A program made the translations under genes and the position numbers. This document shows, piece by piece, positions 19,236 to 27,996 of a stretch of 64,000 nucleotides of DNA. This DNA is from Pseudomonadota bacterium (GTDB lineage Bacteria; Bdellovibrionota; UBA1018; CAIMNF01), in NCBI GenBank assembly GCA_027486675.1, contig JAIXOQ010000005.1:310001-374000 (forward strand), written 5' to 3'. Positions within the stretch are counted from its first letter, which is position 1; every line of letters starts with the position of its first letter. Under the pieces are notes generated by a model, which had not been told where the DNA came from, did no database searches, and was given only the letters and a program-made list of their open reading frames with translations.

Positions 19236-21077
19236 TTATCTTTTTGTAGGCGGATTAGCAAGCCCCGGATAGCTAAAAGATTTCTCGGCCTCAACCAAAT
19301 CAGCCGATGGGGCGCCAAAATACTCCGCTTCAACTTCCATCAAGTAGGTGACCTGGTACCAAGCCTTCACCCACAGAGAAAGGGACTTCCGGTCATCCTG
19401 CAGATCTGCGAGCGGAGCGTACTTCAAAGCATCGATTTTTGCCCTGAGTTCGGCCCGCGCGGCCTCCCGGAGCACCGGATCATCGCCAGCCTGCTCCCAT
19501 TTGCTTTGAAACAGCCCAAGCTCCAAGTCTTCTTTCGTGTCCTGAATAACCTCTTCCCGCCATTTTGGAAAAATCTCCGCAGCGACAGGGGAGACCGGTC
19601 CACGATCCACCGGAGTCTCCCAGTCATGACGCACGAATGCGTCATCAGCGATCTGAAAAATCACTGTCTTAAGAAAAACTCTATTCAGCAAAAGATCATC
19701 CCAGGCAACTCCTACCCAAGTCTTTTCGGGGGAAGGGTCCAACCGAAATACTCGGTTCGCCGTGTGATTCCACTGTGCAGAAAATGCATACCACTGCGAA
19801 GAAAGCTGGGGCGAGCGCGCCAACACAGAATTAGGTGTGGCAACACCGTAGTCTTCGAGCAGCTCCGCTACAAATCCCGAACGTCCGATGACTTCGTACC
19901 GCTCGGGATATTCGCGCATGGACATTAAAGAGAGCCTTTTCTTGAGTTCGCCTACGCGATCCTTGCCAATCCGAACCTCAAGCCCGTGAACAGGACTGAC
20001 CGAAACAGCACCTACACCCATTGCATATTGATAGGCAGATACCGCATGCATTTGATTTGGGAGAAATGAATAGACATCTCCTTCGATGCGAATCGACATC
20101 GTAGGGTTGGGCAGACCCTGGCTCAAAATCTGAATTGAGCTGGAATCGGGCATATATTCATCGCTTAAAAAACGCTCGGTAGAAACAGCGAGTTCGCCTA
20201 CGGAAGTTTCCATTTGGGCGAGCACCACCGTCGAAACCAAGATGGTCCAGCGCAGCGCTCGGAAGGCTCCTGCGATTCCGCGCATCGTCATGGGCACAAC
20301 TTTTGGCACATTTTGCAGGTAAGTTTGGCGAGATCTGAATTCTGCAAGGGCGCCGGGGGTTTTTGAAAGAACCGCAATTTCCGATTCACTCAGGACCATT
20401 CCTGGATCTTTTTCTAGCCGCTTGAAGATATCGCGATGGGTATAAAGCCAAGCATCGGGAAACGCGAGCGGTGAGACGTGACTCACCATCTGCACTGAAC
20501 CCATTCCTAAAGAACCCAGCGTTCTTAAATACCGATTCTGAATTCTTGCCGCATGGGAAACTTCACCGTGAGTCTTGAAGAGCTGCATCGCGACGCTCAG
20601 ATAGAAAGCCACCGCTCGGCCTGTGTCGCGAACTCTTAGCAATCTTTGCAAAGCGCGAGTCGCTTTTGGGTGTTGCGCAAGCCAGGCCAGATCATTCGCC
20701 GTGAGCTGTGACAAACCTCGTGTCTGAACGGCCTGCAGTGTCTCTGATTTCGACAGCAATTTTCTTACGACACCAAACCAGACTCTCTTTTGCGTTGGGT
20801 CCAGGGCCCGATCCAACTCTGCTAACTCGGCCTGTGCAGCAGCTAAGGTCTCTGGGTTAGATACTTCCTTTTTCAGAGCCGCAAAAAAATCAATTCTGGC
20901 CTGCTTGGTCTTTCCCGCAATAGCCAGGTTGTACTGCTCACCCGCACCGATGAGATCGCAAATCGGGCTTGCCCGGACCAGGGCAGGGGACAAAAGGCCC
21001 AAAAAAAGGGCGATCAGGGCATAGGATTTCAGCCGAAACACGGGGCTATTGGTCTCACGCTTCGGATTATTTAGCAA
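19236..21077 (-). CDS. Large exported protein of unknown function
   Basis: 613 residues, not recognised. The N-terminus has a basic region and hydrophobic core (LKSYALIALFLGLLSPALVRAS), a signal peptide with cleavage near SP/ICDL. The mature part is mainly helical to about residue 290 (including AELAELDRALDPTQKRVWFGVVRKLL), with a hydrophobic stretch about 272-290 that may be a membrane helix, then a mixed C-terminal half rich in Trp and acidic residues. It sits 27 bases upstream of the exported-protein gene at 18396 and downstream of the three tandem paralogues, so it is probably part of that transcription unit. Confidence 0.7.
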   Translation of the reverse strand: MLNNPKRETNSPVFRLKSYALIALFLGLLSPALVRASPICDLIGAGEQYNLAIAGKTKQARIDFFAALKKEVSNPETLAAAQAELAELDRALDPTQKRVWFGVVRKLLSKSETLQAVQTRGLSQLTANDLAWLAQHPKATRALQRLLRVRDTGRAVAFYLSVAMQLFKTHGEVSHAARIQNRYLRTLGSLGMGSVQMVSHVSPLAFPDAWLYTHRDIFKRLEKDPGMVLSESEIAVLSKTPGALAEFRSRQTYLQNVPKVVPMTMRGIAGAFRALRWTILVSTVVLAQMETSVGELAVSTERFLSDEYMPDSSSIQILSQGLPNPTMSIRIEGDVYSFLPNQMHAVSAYQYAMGVGAVSVSPVHGLEVRIGKDRVGELKKRLSLMSMREYPERYEVIGRSGFVAELLEDYGVATPNSVLARSPQLSSQWYAFSAQWNHTANRVFRLDPSPEKTWVGVAWDDLLLNRVFLKTVIFQIADDAFVRHDWETPVDRGPVSPVAAEIFPKWREEVIQDTKEDLELGLFQSKWEQAGDDPVLREAARAELRAKIDALKYAPLADLQDDRKSLSLWVKAWYQVTYLMEVEAEYFGAPSADLVEAEKSFSYPGLANPPTKR

Positions 21078-21169
21078 AGTGATTTGATCGGGTTATGGGC
21101 CTAAGTGGTATTCAGTTTGCTGAGCTTAAAACGAAAAGAGTAAAAATCGCGCCGAAGGGTACAACGGGC

Positions 21170-22165
21170 TTACTGGAAATCAGAAACCAGAGCTAGGCGG
21201 AGGTTCAACCCCTTGATTACGGCGTCGATCTCATTCGACCAAGCCACATGCTTTGCTTGAAGTTGCGAAACAGTCATACCTCCCGGTGTCTTTGTAGGTA
21301 GTCCGGTTAGAGTTGCAAGCATATCGATGCGTGCCCCTAACTCATCCCTAAGACCCTGAAGGTGCGAAATGGCGTCGATCGTAAGATTCTTTGCACTCAT
21401 TTCGGGAACTAAAAGCGCCTGTGTGAGTGAAGCACTCGTGTCCTTCTGGAACTTCTCAAAAATTATAATCTGTGCTTCAGTCAGCACCGCACTCTTTCGT
21501 AGCACAGCCGCGTTTAGCTCAACGTTTCCCCGGCGGCTAAATTCGGCTATGAAGGTATCCCGCAATGTACGTTGACCCTCTTTGCTGATTCGGAAAAGGG
21601 CTTCAATTAATCTGGTGCGTGAATCAGCAAGGTCATCTTGAAGAGATTGGATCCGAAGGATTGATCGAGCCCAATTTAGCTGGGAAACAGCTGAGTCGGC
21701 ATCACGGTCCAATATGATGGTGGGAAATGAGATCAGACCCCAAAAAATTCCAAGTACCCCAATCCACTGGAACCCCCGAGCAACACTCCACCCACCCTTA
21801 CCGACAGTCATGTACTTAGTCAGCAAGACGGGTGCCAAAGATGCGACGGTGAATACAGCTGTTCCGATGATAGCTACAGCCGCACTCGCTTCATAGAAGG
21901 CTGCTTTCGTAGTTCGCTGCGCAGGAGTTAAGAATGAGTTCGCAAGCGACTCAGCATCCCACTCATACCCAGGATCCATCGCAAAGGATTCTCCCAAGGT
22001 CAGCATCTCTTGCTGAATCGCATAGCCACGCAACTCCGCACGAGCGGCGCGATTGAGGAGTTGTACATCTGCATCCGTGATGGCGACATTGGGCTTCACA
22101 GCCACCTGACCTAAAGCAAGTTGGGGCAAGACGAGGGACAACAGTAGAATTCGGGGGAAAAACAT
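21170..22165 (-). CDS. Exported protein, tandem paralogue 3
   Basis: 331 residues, function unknown. Signal peptide (LLLSLVLPQLALG, cleavage near Q20), then a segment conserved among the three copies (LLNRAARAELRGYAIQQEM, DPGYEWDAESLA). Two hydrophobic segments (about 88-115 and 130-150) come next, then a helical domain (RTLRDTFIAEF, VLRKSAVLTEAQIIIFEKFQ) ending in a predicted coiled coil. It starts three bases after the stop of the upstream copy (TAA ATT ATG), so translation is coupled. Membrane helices in the middle make an inner-membrane-anchored periplasmic protein likely. Confidence 0.78.
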   Translation of the reverse strand: MFFPRILLLSLVLPQLALGQVAVKPNVAITDADVQLLNRAARAELRGYAIQQEMLTLGESFAMDPGYEWDAESLANSFLTPAQRTTKAAFYEASAAVAIIGTAVFTVASLAPVLLTKYMTVGKGGWSVARGFQWIGVLGIFWGLISFPTIILDRDADSAVSQLNWARSILRIQSLQDDLADSRTRLIEALFRISKEGQRTLRDTFIAEFSRRGNVELNAAVLRKSAVLTEAQIIIFEKFQKDTSASLTQALLVPEMSAKNLTIDAISHLQGLRDELGARIDMLATLTGLPTKTPGGMTVSQLQAKHVAWSNEIDAVIKGLNLRLALVSDFQ

Positions 22166-22168
22166 AAT

Positions 22169-23158
22169 TTATTTCTGTGCCTCAACCGCAGCTAGGCCGG
22201 ACTTTAGACGGATGATCAGATCTGCCAGTTCAGTCGACCACTTCACATGGGTTTGATAAAGCTCATTCATGGTTAGGTCACCAGGGGTTTTGCGTGGCAG
22301 ATTCAGAAGGCTTTTAAGCGAAAGCTTACGATGTTCCACTTCCTTATTGAGCTTCTTTAGATAAGAAATTCCATCTCTCGCAAGAGTGTTTCCGCTCACC
22401 TCTTGAGTGAGATCCCCATTATGTATGGATGCAGTCGTGTCACTTTGGAATTTCTCAAAGACTGTTAGCTGTAAATCCGAAAGAACACACTCTCCCTTTA
22501 CGGCTGCCTTCCGTAGCAATTCGGAATTGAGTGCAAAGTTTCCACGATGAAGCTCGCTGATGATGGTGTCTCTTAGAACGCGGATCTTCTCCTTCGAAAG
22601 ACTAAACAACGCACCAACTAGCGAAACACGGTAGTCGGCCAGGTCATCTTGCAGAGCATTGTTCACTACGGCCACTTTAAGGGACTCCAAAGATGAAAGT
22701 ACGTTCCTCGTATCCTTTTCGGTGAGTGACGGAAGAAACTCGGGCCAAAATATGCCGGCACCCAAAAGGGCAATACCAACCATCCCGAAGACCGATCCAA
22801 TAGCATAAAGACCGTTTTGTCCGCGAAGGCTCCAAATAGCACATTTGATAATGGAAACACCCACCCCGACCGACCCTACGCCTAAGGCAAAAATACCGTA
22901 TCGAAACTCCCTTACGTTGGCTCGCTGCTGTTCGGTGAGCTTAACTTTCGTAAGGGATTTTGCATCCCATTCATAACCAGGGTCTTTTGCAAAAGCCTCA
23001 CCTAAACTCTGCATCTCTTGTTCGATCGCATAGCCACGCAACTGAGCAAGTGCGGCACGATTTAAAAGCTCATTTTTTGTCACTGGCTTCACAGCCACCT
23101 GGCCTAAAGCAAGCTGCGGCAAGACCAAGGACAACACTAAAATTCGGCGGAAAAACAT
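22169..23158 (-). CDS. Exported protein, tandem paralogue 2
   Basis: 329 residues, function unknown, clearly homologous to its neighbours at 21170 and 23162. It shares a near-identical signal peptide (FFRRILVLSLVLPQLALG), the LLNRAALAQLRGYAIEQEM and DPGYEWDAKSL segments, two hydrophobic segments and the helical C-terminal domain (RVLRDTIISELHRGNF). An insertion near KAAVKGECVL introduces a cysteine that the other copies lack. Three bases separate it from each neighbour. Confidence 0.78.
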   Translation of the reverse strand: MFFRRILVLSLVLPQLALGQVAVKPVTKNELLNRAALAQLRGYAIEQEMQSLGEAFAKDPGYEWDAKSLTKVKLTEQQRANVREFRYGIFALGVGSVGVGVSIIKCAIWSLRGQNGLYAIGSVFGMVGIALLGAGIFWPEFLPSLTEKDTRNVLSSLESLKVAVVNNALQDDLADYRVSLVGALFSLSKEKIRVLRDTIISELHRGNFALNSELLRKAAVKGECVLSDLQLTVFEKFQSDTTASIHNGDLTQEVSGNTLARDGISYLKKLNKEVEHRKLSLKSLLNLPRKTPGDLTMNELYQTHVKWSTELADLIIRLKSGLAAVEAQK

Positions 23159-23161
23159 AAT

Positions 23162-24148
23162 TTACTTTTCCGCTGCAACCGCAGCTAGCGCGGCGTTTAG
23201 CTTTGCAATCGAAACACCAATCTCTTGAGACCAACCCAAGTGCCGCTGATAAACCTCGGCAGCCAGGATGCTGCCGGACTCTTCCTTCGGGGGCAGGATT
23301 CGGACGTCCTGCAGCATTTCTATCCTCTTATCCAGCTGCTCCTTTAGCGCTTCAAGATGCAGAATTGCGTTGGATGCAACATCCAGAGGCTGTAGCTCCA
23401 CGCCCTGTGAAATACTTCCTACAGAGGCGGTAGTGTCTTTCTGAAACTTCTCAAAAATGGAGACCTGACTTGGGGTTAGGCCAGAATTTTTTAGAAGCGC
23501 GCCATCGATCGTATAGTTTCCATGATAGTGCCGCAGAACTAACGAGTCTCGAAGGTTGCGTTTCTGAGGGCTACTCAGAGGAAAAAGAGAATGAATAAAC
23601 GAAACACGACAGTCAGCAAGATCATTTTGCAGAGCGTTTCCTAGGACAAAATCCTTAAAGGAGTTGAGCGCCTTTTCACGTTCTTCGTCTGCGCTCCTAA
23701 CAACCAATGGACTACCAAGAGAATGAGTGACGATGGCGGCAACAAGGCCAACCCCTGCAAAACCTAGCACCCACCACTTATAGTGCGAGTAGGCCACAAG
23801 CGCCTTAACGTCCCCGAGGGCTAGATAGCCAAAGACACCAACAACAAATGCAATCCCGCTTACAACAGGGACGATATTGCTCGCTTGCGCTTTAACCTTT
23901 TGACCACTAGACAACCTGGAAAAGGCCAGTGACCTCGCATCCCACTGATACCCAGGATCCTTAGCAAATTCTTCACCTAGAGTCTGCATCTCTTGTTGAA
24001 TCGCATAGCCACGCAACTCCGCTCGAGCTGCGCGATTGAGTAACTGCGCCTCAGCAGCCGTGTTGGAAGCACTGGGCTTCACAACCACCTGACCTAAAGC
24101 AAGTTGGGGCAAGATTATCGATAACACTAAAATTCGGCGGAAAAACAT
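23162..24148 (-). CDS. Exported protein, tandem paralogue 1
   Basis: 328 residues from the ATG at 24148 (MFFRRILVLSIIL), chosen because this start aligns with the other two copies and begins the signal peptide; an upstream ATG at 24202 would put 18 unrelated residues in front. It shares the family layout (LLNRAARAELRGYAIQQEM, DPGYQWDARSLA, two hydrophobic segments, helical end domain). It is the first gene of the tandem set. About 120 bases separate it from the divergent plus-strand gene at 24273, so the promoter of the run should lie there. Confidence 0.78.
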   Translation of the reverse strand: MFFRRILVLSIILPQLALGQVVVKPSASNTAAEAQLLNRAARAELRGYAIQQEMQTLGEEFAKDPGYQWDARSLAFSRLSSGQKVKAQASNIVPVVSGIAFVVGVFGYLALGDVKALVAYSHYKWWVLGFAGVGLVAAIVTHSLGSPLVVRSADEEREKALNSFKDFVLGNALQNDLADCRVSFIHSLFPLSSPQKRNLRDSLVLRHYHGNYTIDGALLKNSGLTPSQVSIFEKFQKDTTASVGSISQGVELQPLDVASNAILHLEALKEQLDKRIEMLQDVRILPPKEESGSILAAEVYQRHLGWSQEIGVSIAKLNAALAAVAAEK

Positions 24149-24272
24149 AGTGCTTTGATTAACACCGTTCCCCCAAGACCTCAAGTAGCGAAACCTTATC
24201 AAGCACCTCTATGAAACCTGTTGTGATAATCATCATAGCGTTAGTGGCCCCCAGAGGTTAAAAAGTCCGACT

Positions 24273-25250
24273 GTGGTTTTCTTTCTCCTGACACTGCTTT
24301 TTACTTCAACCGCTTTCCCCGAACCTCTGGGGCAAGCCGACTGTGATGAGATCGTTTCAAAGGTCCGATCAGAACAATTCACTGCCAAGGAGAATCAAGT
24401 GATCACCAGGGGCCTTAAAGGTTATACCCGCCTCTTGGGTCAAGCCTTTGTGCAAATCGTGAGACAGGGAAAGGAGGACCCAGGATTTAGCTGGATGGAA
24501 GCCGGTCCAGGCGCCGGGATCGCCGGGCTGCATTCTGTTTTCTTTGACCCAGAGGCTTCGATCGCACGTTTCCTTCGCCCTACCTCCGCCGAGACTCTAG
24601 AAAAACGCCTTTTGCCGAAAAACGCTAGGATCAGAAATCTTACTTTTGTCGGCGTCGAAAACATCCTCTATGAGCTCACGCTGCATCCTAACTTTGATGA
24701 AATCTGGACTGAGAAAAATCTAATGGAGACCAAGCTCACTCGTGGCGATAAATGGCTCAGAAAAAAACTCATAATCGCCCGCATTGCAGCATCCCACCCT
24801 GATGTGATTATTCGAAACCTTCATGGAATGCCTATACTGGAAAGGCCATTATCAGATTTCGAGGAGTACGACTTCATCACCGATGTACTTGGCCCTTTTC
24901 CCTACTCAGAAAGAAAACTAGAAACTCTATACCTCTATTGGAAAACTCTAAAACCCGGTGGGACCGCACTCGTACTCAGCCCCGGAGACAAAGGAACAGT
25001 GAATTTCACCTGCGAGGGACCTCGCGCGAACGCATGGCAGATCAACGAATGGATCAAGCGACTCCATCTGCCAGACCTCACCGCATCTACAGAGGATCAA
25101 ATCATCACGATCACAAAAACTAAAAACGGCAAGACTCATCCTGAGCTTGAACAACTGATCCAAGAGACCTTGTGGATTCCGCAGGAAACAAAGATGACCT
25201 ACCCACCCACATTCTCCTACCGCACGAGCCTTCCGCCCCCGCCGCGCTAG
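24273..25250 (+). CDS. Exported protein with a class I methyltransferase-like domain
   Basis: 325 residues from GTG at 24273. The first 18 residues form a short hydrophobic signal-like segment (VFFLLTLLFTSTAFPEPLG) without the usual basic residues. The body resembles a SAM-dependent methyltransferase: a motif I-like WMEAGPGAGIAGL near residue 75, a later acidic strand (EYDFITDVLG) and a post-motif hairpin (WKTLKPGGTALVLSPG, about 228-243). An exported SAM enzyme would be unusual because SAM is cytoplasmic, so the protein may be injected elsewhere, may be cytoplasmic with a mis-set start, or may be non-catalytic. A 16-codon frame just upstream (ATG at 24211, MKPVVIIIIALVAPRG) could be the lost start after a frameshift. 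It overlaps the convergent mutase stop by four bases. Confidence 0.6.
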   Translation: MVFFLLTLLFTSTAFPEPLGQADCDEIVSKVRSEQFTAKENQVITRGLKGYTRLLGQAFVQIVRQGKEDPGFSWMEAGPGAGIAGLHSVFFDPEASIARFLRPTSAETLEKRLLPKNARIRNLTFVGVENILYELTLHPNFDEIWTEKNLMETKLTRGDKWLRKKLIIARIAASHPDVIIRNLHGMPILERPLSDFEEYDFITDVLGPFPYSERKLETLYLYWKTLKPGGTALVLSPGDKGTVNFTCEGPRANAWQINEWIKRLHLPDLTASTEDQIITITKTKNGKTHPELEQLIQETLWIPQETKMTYPPTFSYRTSLPPPPR

Positions 25251-26968
25251 AACGTCCCCGTTTCCCGATACTCACCGTACACCGCTTTCAGCGCATCACA
25301 GACTTCCTGAAGCGTTGCGTATGCCGCAACACATTCCATCATCGTCGGCATCAGGTTCACGCCAGAATTTGCGTCTACCTGAAGCTTTGTGATCAATCGA
25401 GTAACCTCAGCGCCATTCCTTTTTGCCTTAAGCGCCGCTAACTTTTCGCATTGGCGTTTCTCCACACTGCGATCGATGTAGAGCGTATTGACCGCACGTT
25501 TCTCTTCCTTCACCTGATACTTATTCACGCCGACCATGATTTTTTCTTTGGATTCAAGCAGCTTCTGAAAGTGGTACGCGCTGTTTGCGATTTCAGCTTG
25601 CGGGAACCCGTTCTCAACAGCTGCAATCATCCCGCCCATTTCATCAATTTTACGGATGTATTCTAACGCGCCAGCTTCGATTTCATTCGTAAGCTTTTCC
25701 ACCAAATACGACCCGCCGAGCGGATCTGCAAAGTTCGCGACTCCACTCTCTTCCGCAATGATCTGCTGCGTCCGAAGTGCAATCAACACAGATTCATCGG
25801 TCGGCAAAGCAAGAGTTTCGTCCATGCTGTTGGTATGCAGGGAATTCACGCCGCCTAACACGCCGGCTAAAGCCTGGATCGCAACCCGTACCACGTTATT
25901 CACCGGCTGCTGCGCAGTCAAACTGACACCTGCAGTTTGTGCGTGGGTACGAAGCATCCAGGATTTTGGATTCTTCGCGCCGTATTTGTCGCGCATCAAG
26001 CGAGCCCAGATCCTCCGGGCAGCGCGGAATTTCGCGATCTCTTCAAAGAAGTCGTTGTGCACATCAAAGAAGAAACTGAGGCGTGGCGCGAATTCATCCA
26101 CTGGAAGCCCGCGCTTTACCGACTCTTCTACGTAAGCCAGGCCATCTGCCAACGTGAATGCTAACTCTTGTATAGCAGTCGCCCCGGCTTCACGGATGTG
26201 ATAGCCCGACACGCTCACGGTGTTCCAATTTGGATAATGTTTGGTTCCGTACTCAATGGTATCGATCACAAGTTTCACGGCCGGGCGAATGGGGAAGAGC
26301 CACTCTTTTTGGGCGATATATTCTTTTAAAATATCGTTTTGCAAAGTGCCGCGAACTTTCTCTTTAGGAACGCCCCGCTTTTCAGCAACTGCGTAATACA
26401 TCGCAAGAAGCACAATCGCAGGACCATTGATGGTCATCGAGGTCGTCACGTCGCCCAACGGAATGCCTGCAAACAATTCCTCCATGTCCTCTATGGAGGA
26501 AATATTCACGCCACACTTGCCAACTTCACCTTTTGATTTTGGACTATCAGCATCAAAGCCCATCAGTGTTGGCATATCAAACGCAGTGGATAGTCCTGTT
26601 TGACCCTGTTCCAGCAATAACTTGAAACGCTTGTTCGTTTCAGCGGGGGAGGCGAATCCAGCGAACTGCCGCATTGTCCATAACTTCCCGCGGTACATGT
26701 TGTGTTGAACGCCGCGAGTGTAGGGGAATTCTCCGGGCAGCCCTAAATCCCGGGCATAATCAAAGCCGATTGCGTCGAGTTCTTCCGGAGTGCTCAAAAG
26801 AGGCACATCCATATCGCTGAGGGTAGTGAAACGAACATTGCGAGGCGGGACTTTCGATTCGATGGCTACGCGACGTTTTTCCCAATCTTTACGCATCTGC
26901 TGCAGATTCATAGAAGCATCCATAGGCCGAATTATGCCTGAAGGGGACAACGCCTGGATATCCCCCAA
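25247..26968 (-). CDS. mcmA1: Catalytic subunit of a B12-dependent acyl-CoA mutase (methylmalonyl-CoA mutase type)
   Basis: 573 residues containing only the catalytic TIM-barrel domain; the B12-binding domain is the separate gene at 17837. Conserved segments include YTRGVQHNMYRGKLWTMRQFAGF, TGLSTAFDMPTLMGFD, GDVTTSMTINGPA, TLQNDILKEYIAQ, NTVSVSGYHIREAGATA and FADPLGGSYLVE. These place it with methylmalonyl-/isobutyryl-CoA mutases; the residues that separate the two substrates cannot be judged safely by eye. The N-terminus has ATG at 26968 or 26923 (MDASMNLQQ), and the second gives the usual length. It would link propionyl- or branched-acyl-CoA breakdown to succinyl-CoA and so relates to the acyl-CoA genes at 36-39 kb. 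Confidence 0.92.
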   Translation of the reverse strand: MGDIQALSPSGIIRPMDASMNLQQMRKDWEKRRVAIESKVPPRNVRFTTLSDMDVPLLSTPEELDAIGFDYARDLGLPGEFPYTRGVQHNMYRGKLWTMRQFAGFASPAETNKRFKLLLEQGQTGLSTAFDMPTLMGFDADSPKSKGEVGKCGVNISSIEDMEELFAGIPLGDVTTSMTINGPAIVLLAMYYAVAEKRGVPKEKVRGTLQNDILKEYIAQKEWLFPIRPAVKLVIDTIEYGTKHYPNWNTVSVSGYHIREAGATAIQELAFTLADGLAYVEESVKRGLPVDEFAPRLSFFFDVHNDFFEEIAKFRAARRIWARLMRDKYGAKNPKSWMLRTHAQTAGVSLTAQQPVNNVVRVAIQALAGVLGGVNSLHTNSMDETLALPTDESVLIALRTQQIIAEESGVANFADPLGGSYLVEKLTNEIEAGALEYIRKIDEMGGMIAAVENGFPQAEIANSAYHFQKLLESKEKIMVGVNKYQVKEEKRAVNTLYIDRSVEKRQCEKLAALKAKRNGAEVTRLITKLQVDANSGVNLMPTMMECVAAYATLQEVCDALKAVYGEYRETGTF

Positions 26969-27062
26969 AAAGGGACTAACGTGTTTCGTTTAGCCCTTGG
27001 GCCAATTGTAGCCGGGACCCTTCTTGATAAGTTTGGTCTGTTAAGTTATCGTTCAGGCCATC

Positions 27063-27935
27063 GTGTTCAAACTGAGCCCTCTCATCGGCATACCCATCCT
27101 CGTTGCCACCATTCTCCCGACAAGTGTTGCCTTGTCCGCTGCCCTCCCACCGGAGGTGCAGGCCTTGTATGGAAAGATCACGTGCAAGTCGACTGTTGAG
27201 AAATCTTTTTACGCCGACGAAGGGTACCAGAATGCGCTCAAGTACTGGCTGTTTACCAGGGGTGAAACCGCGGATACGCGCACCCATTCTATGGCACAGC
27301 CTTTTATTCTTGCGGTGTTGGAAACCTTCTACAATCGCGCCTTCAAGCTGAGAGGTCTAAAGGCAAAAGAGCTCGCGGATGATCTACTTCGGGCAAGCTC
27401 ACAAGGGAGCCTAACGCTGACCCTTAAGGACCTGCTTCGATACAGAGAAGAACTTGCGGTTCTTTCCAACGAGGATTTAAAGAATGTTCCCGCCTTTGGA
27501 TTTGAGCCCATCCTTCCGGTTCAAGCAGGCCCACTTTATGGGCTCCTTCCGTGGGACCTCTTATCAGCACAAGATGTCCTAAATGTTAGTGATGAAACGC
27601 CTGATTTCAAACAGACCCTGGACCGCTATTTTTTAAACCGACACTGGTTCGAAACCACTCGTAACTACTTCAAAGAAGAGCCCATTCAGAATCTCTTCAA
27701 TCAGATCTACTTTGACTACACCACTCGATTCCCCGCTGGTATCTCTCAGGTCTCGTTCCAGGAACACCTGGGGTCACTCCAATTCGCTGGAAGAGATGAC
27801 TCTGTTTTCCTACGGCTGACTGACCCGAGTGACCTAGGAAACCCGACGCGCGCAAATCTCACTATGATGGACTTCAGGAAGCACGTGATAAAATTCCTAG
27901 GGATCTATGAAGCTTCGCTGCAAACACTGCCTTGA
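27063..27935 (+). CDS. Exported protein, member of a two-gene local family (short form)
   Basis: 290 residues from GTG, function unknown. Signal peptide (LIGIPILVATILPTSVALSAA). The mature N-terminus ALYGKITCKS...SFYADEGYQNALKYWLFTRG aligns with HLFSAISCPS...NFYPDEDYQRQLLHWIWTEG of the gene at 33582. The C-terminal ends are also related (DFRKHVIKFLGIYEASLQTLP against EFLQGFKIIRSVYNKALISLP). The single cysteine after I-T/S is conserved in both. Mainly helical. It is divergent from the mutase gene and followed by the kinase gene 61 bases on. Confidence 0.72.
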   Translation: MFKLSPLIGIPILVATILPTSVALSAALPPEVQALYGKITCKSTVEKSFYADEGYQNALKYWLFTRGETADTRTHSMAQPFILAVLETFYNRAFKLRGLKAKELADDLLRASSQGSLTLTLKDLLRYREELAVLSNEDLKNVPAFGFEPILPVQAGPLYGLLPWDLLSAQDVLNVSDETPDFKQTLDRYFLNRHWFETTRNYFKEEPIQNLFNQIYFDYTTRFPAGISQVSFQEHLGSLQFAGRDDSVFLRLTDPSDLGNPTRANLTMMDFRKHVIKFLGIYEASLQTLP

Positions 27936-27996
27936 TCCGTGTAAGAGTTAGCAAAACCTAAACGCTAAACAACGACCTTAGTAAATTGATTTAAAA

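Noticed and set aside
24211-24261. 16-codon hydrophobic ORF (MKPVVIIIIALVAPRG)
   Set aside because: There is no clear ribosome-binding site or partner genes; it is more likely a chance frame or a displaced start of the gene at 24273.
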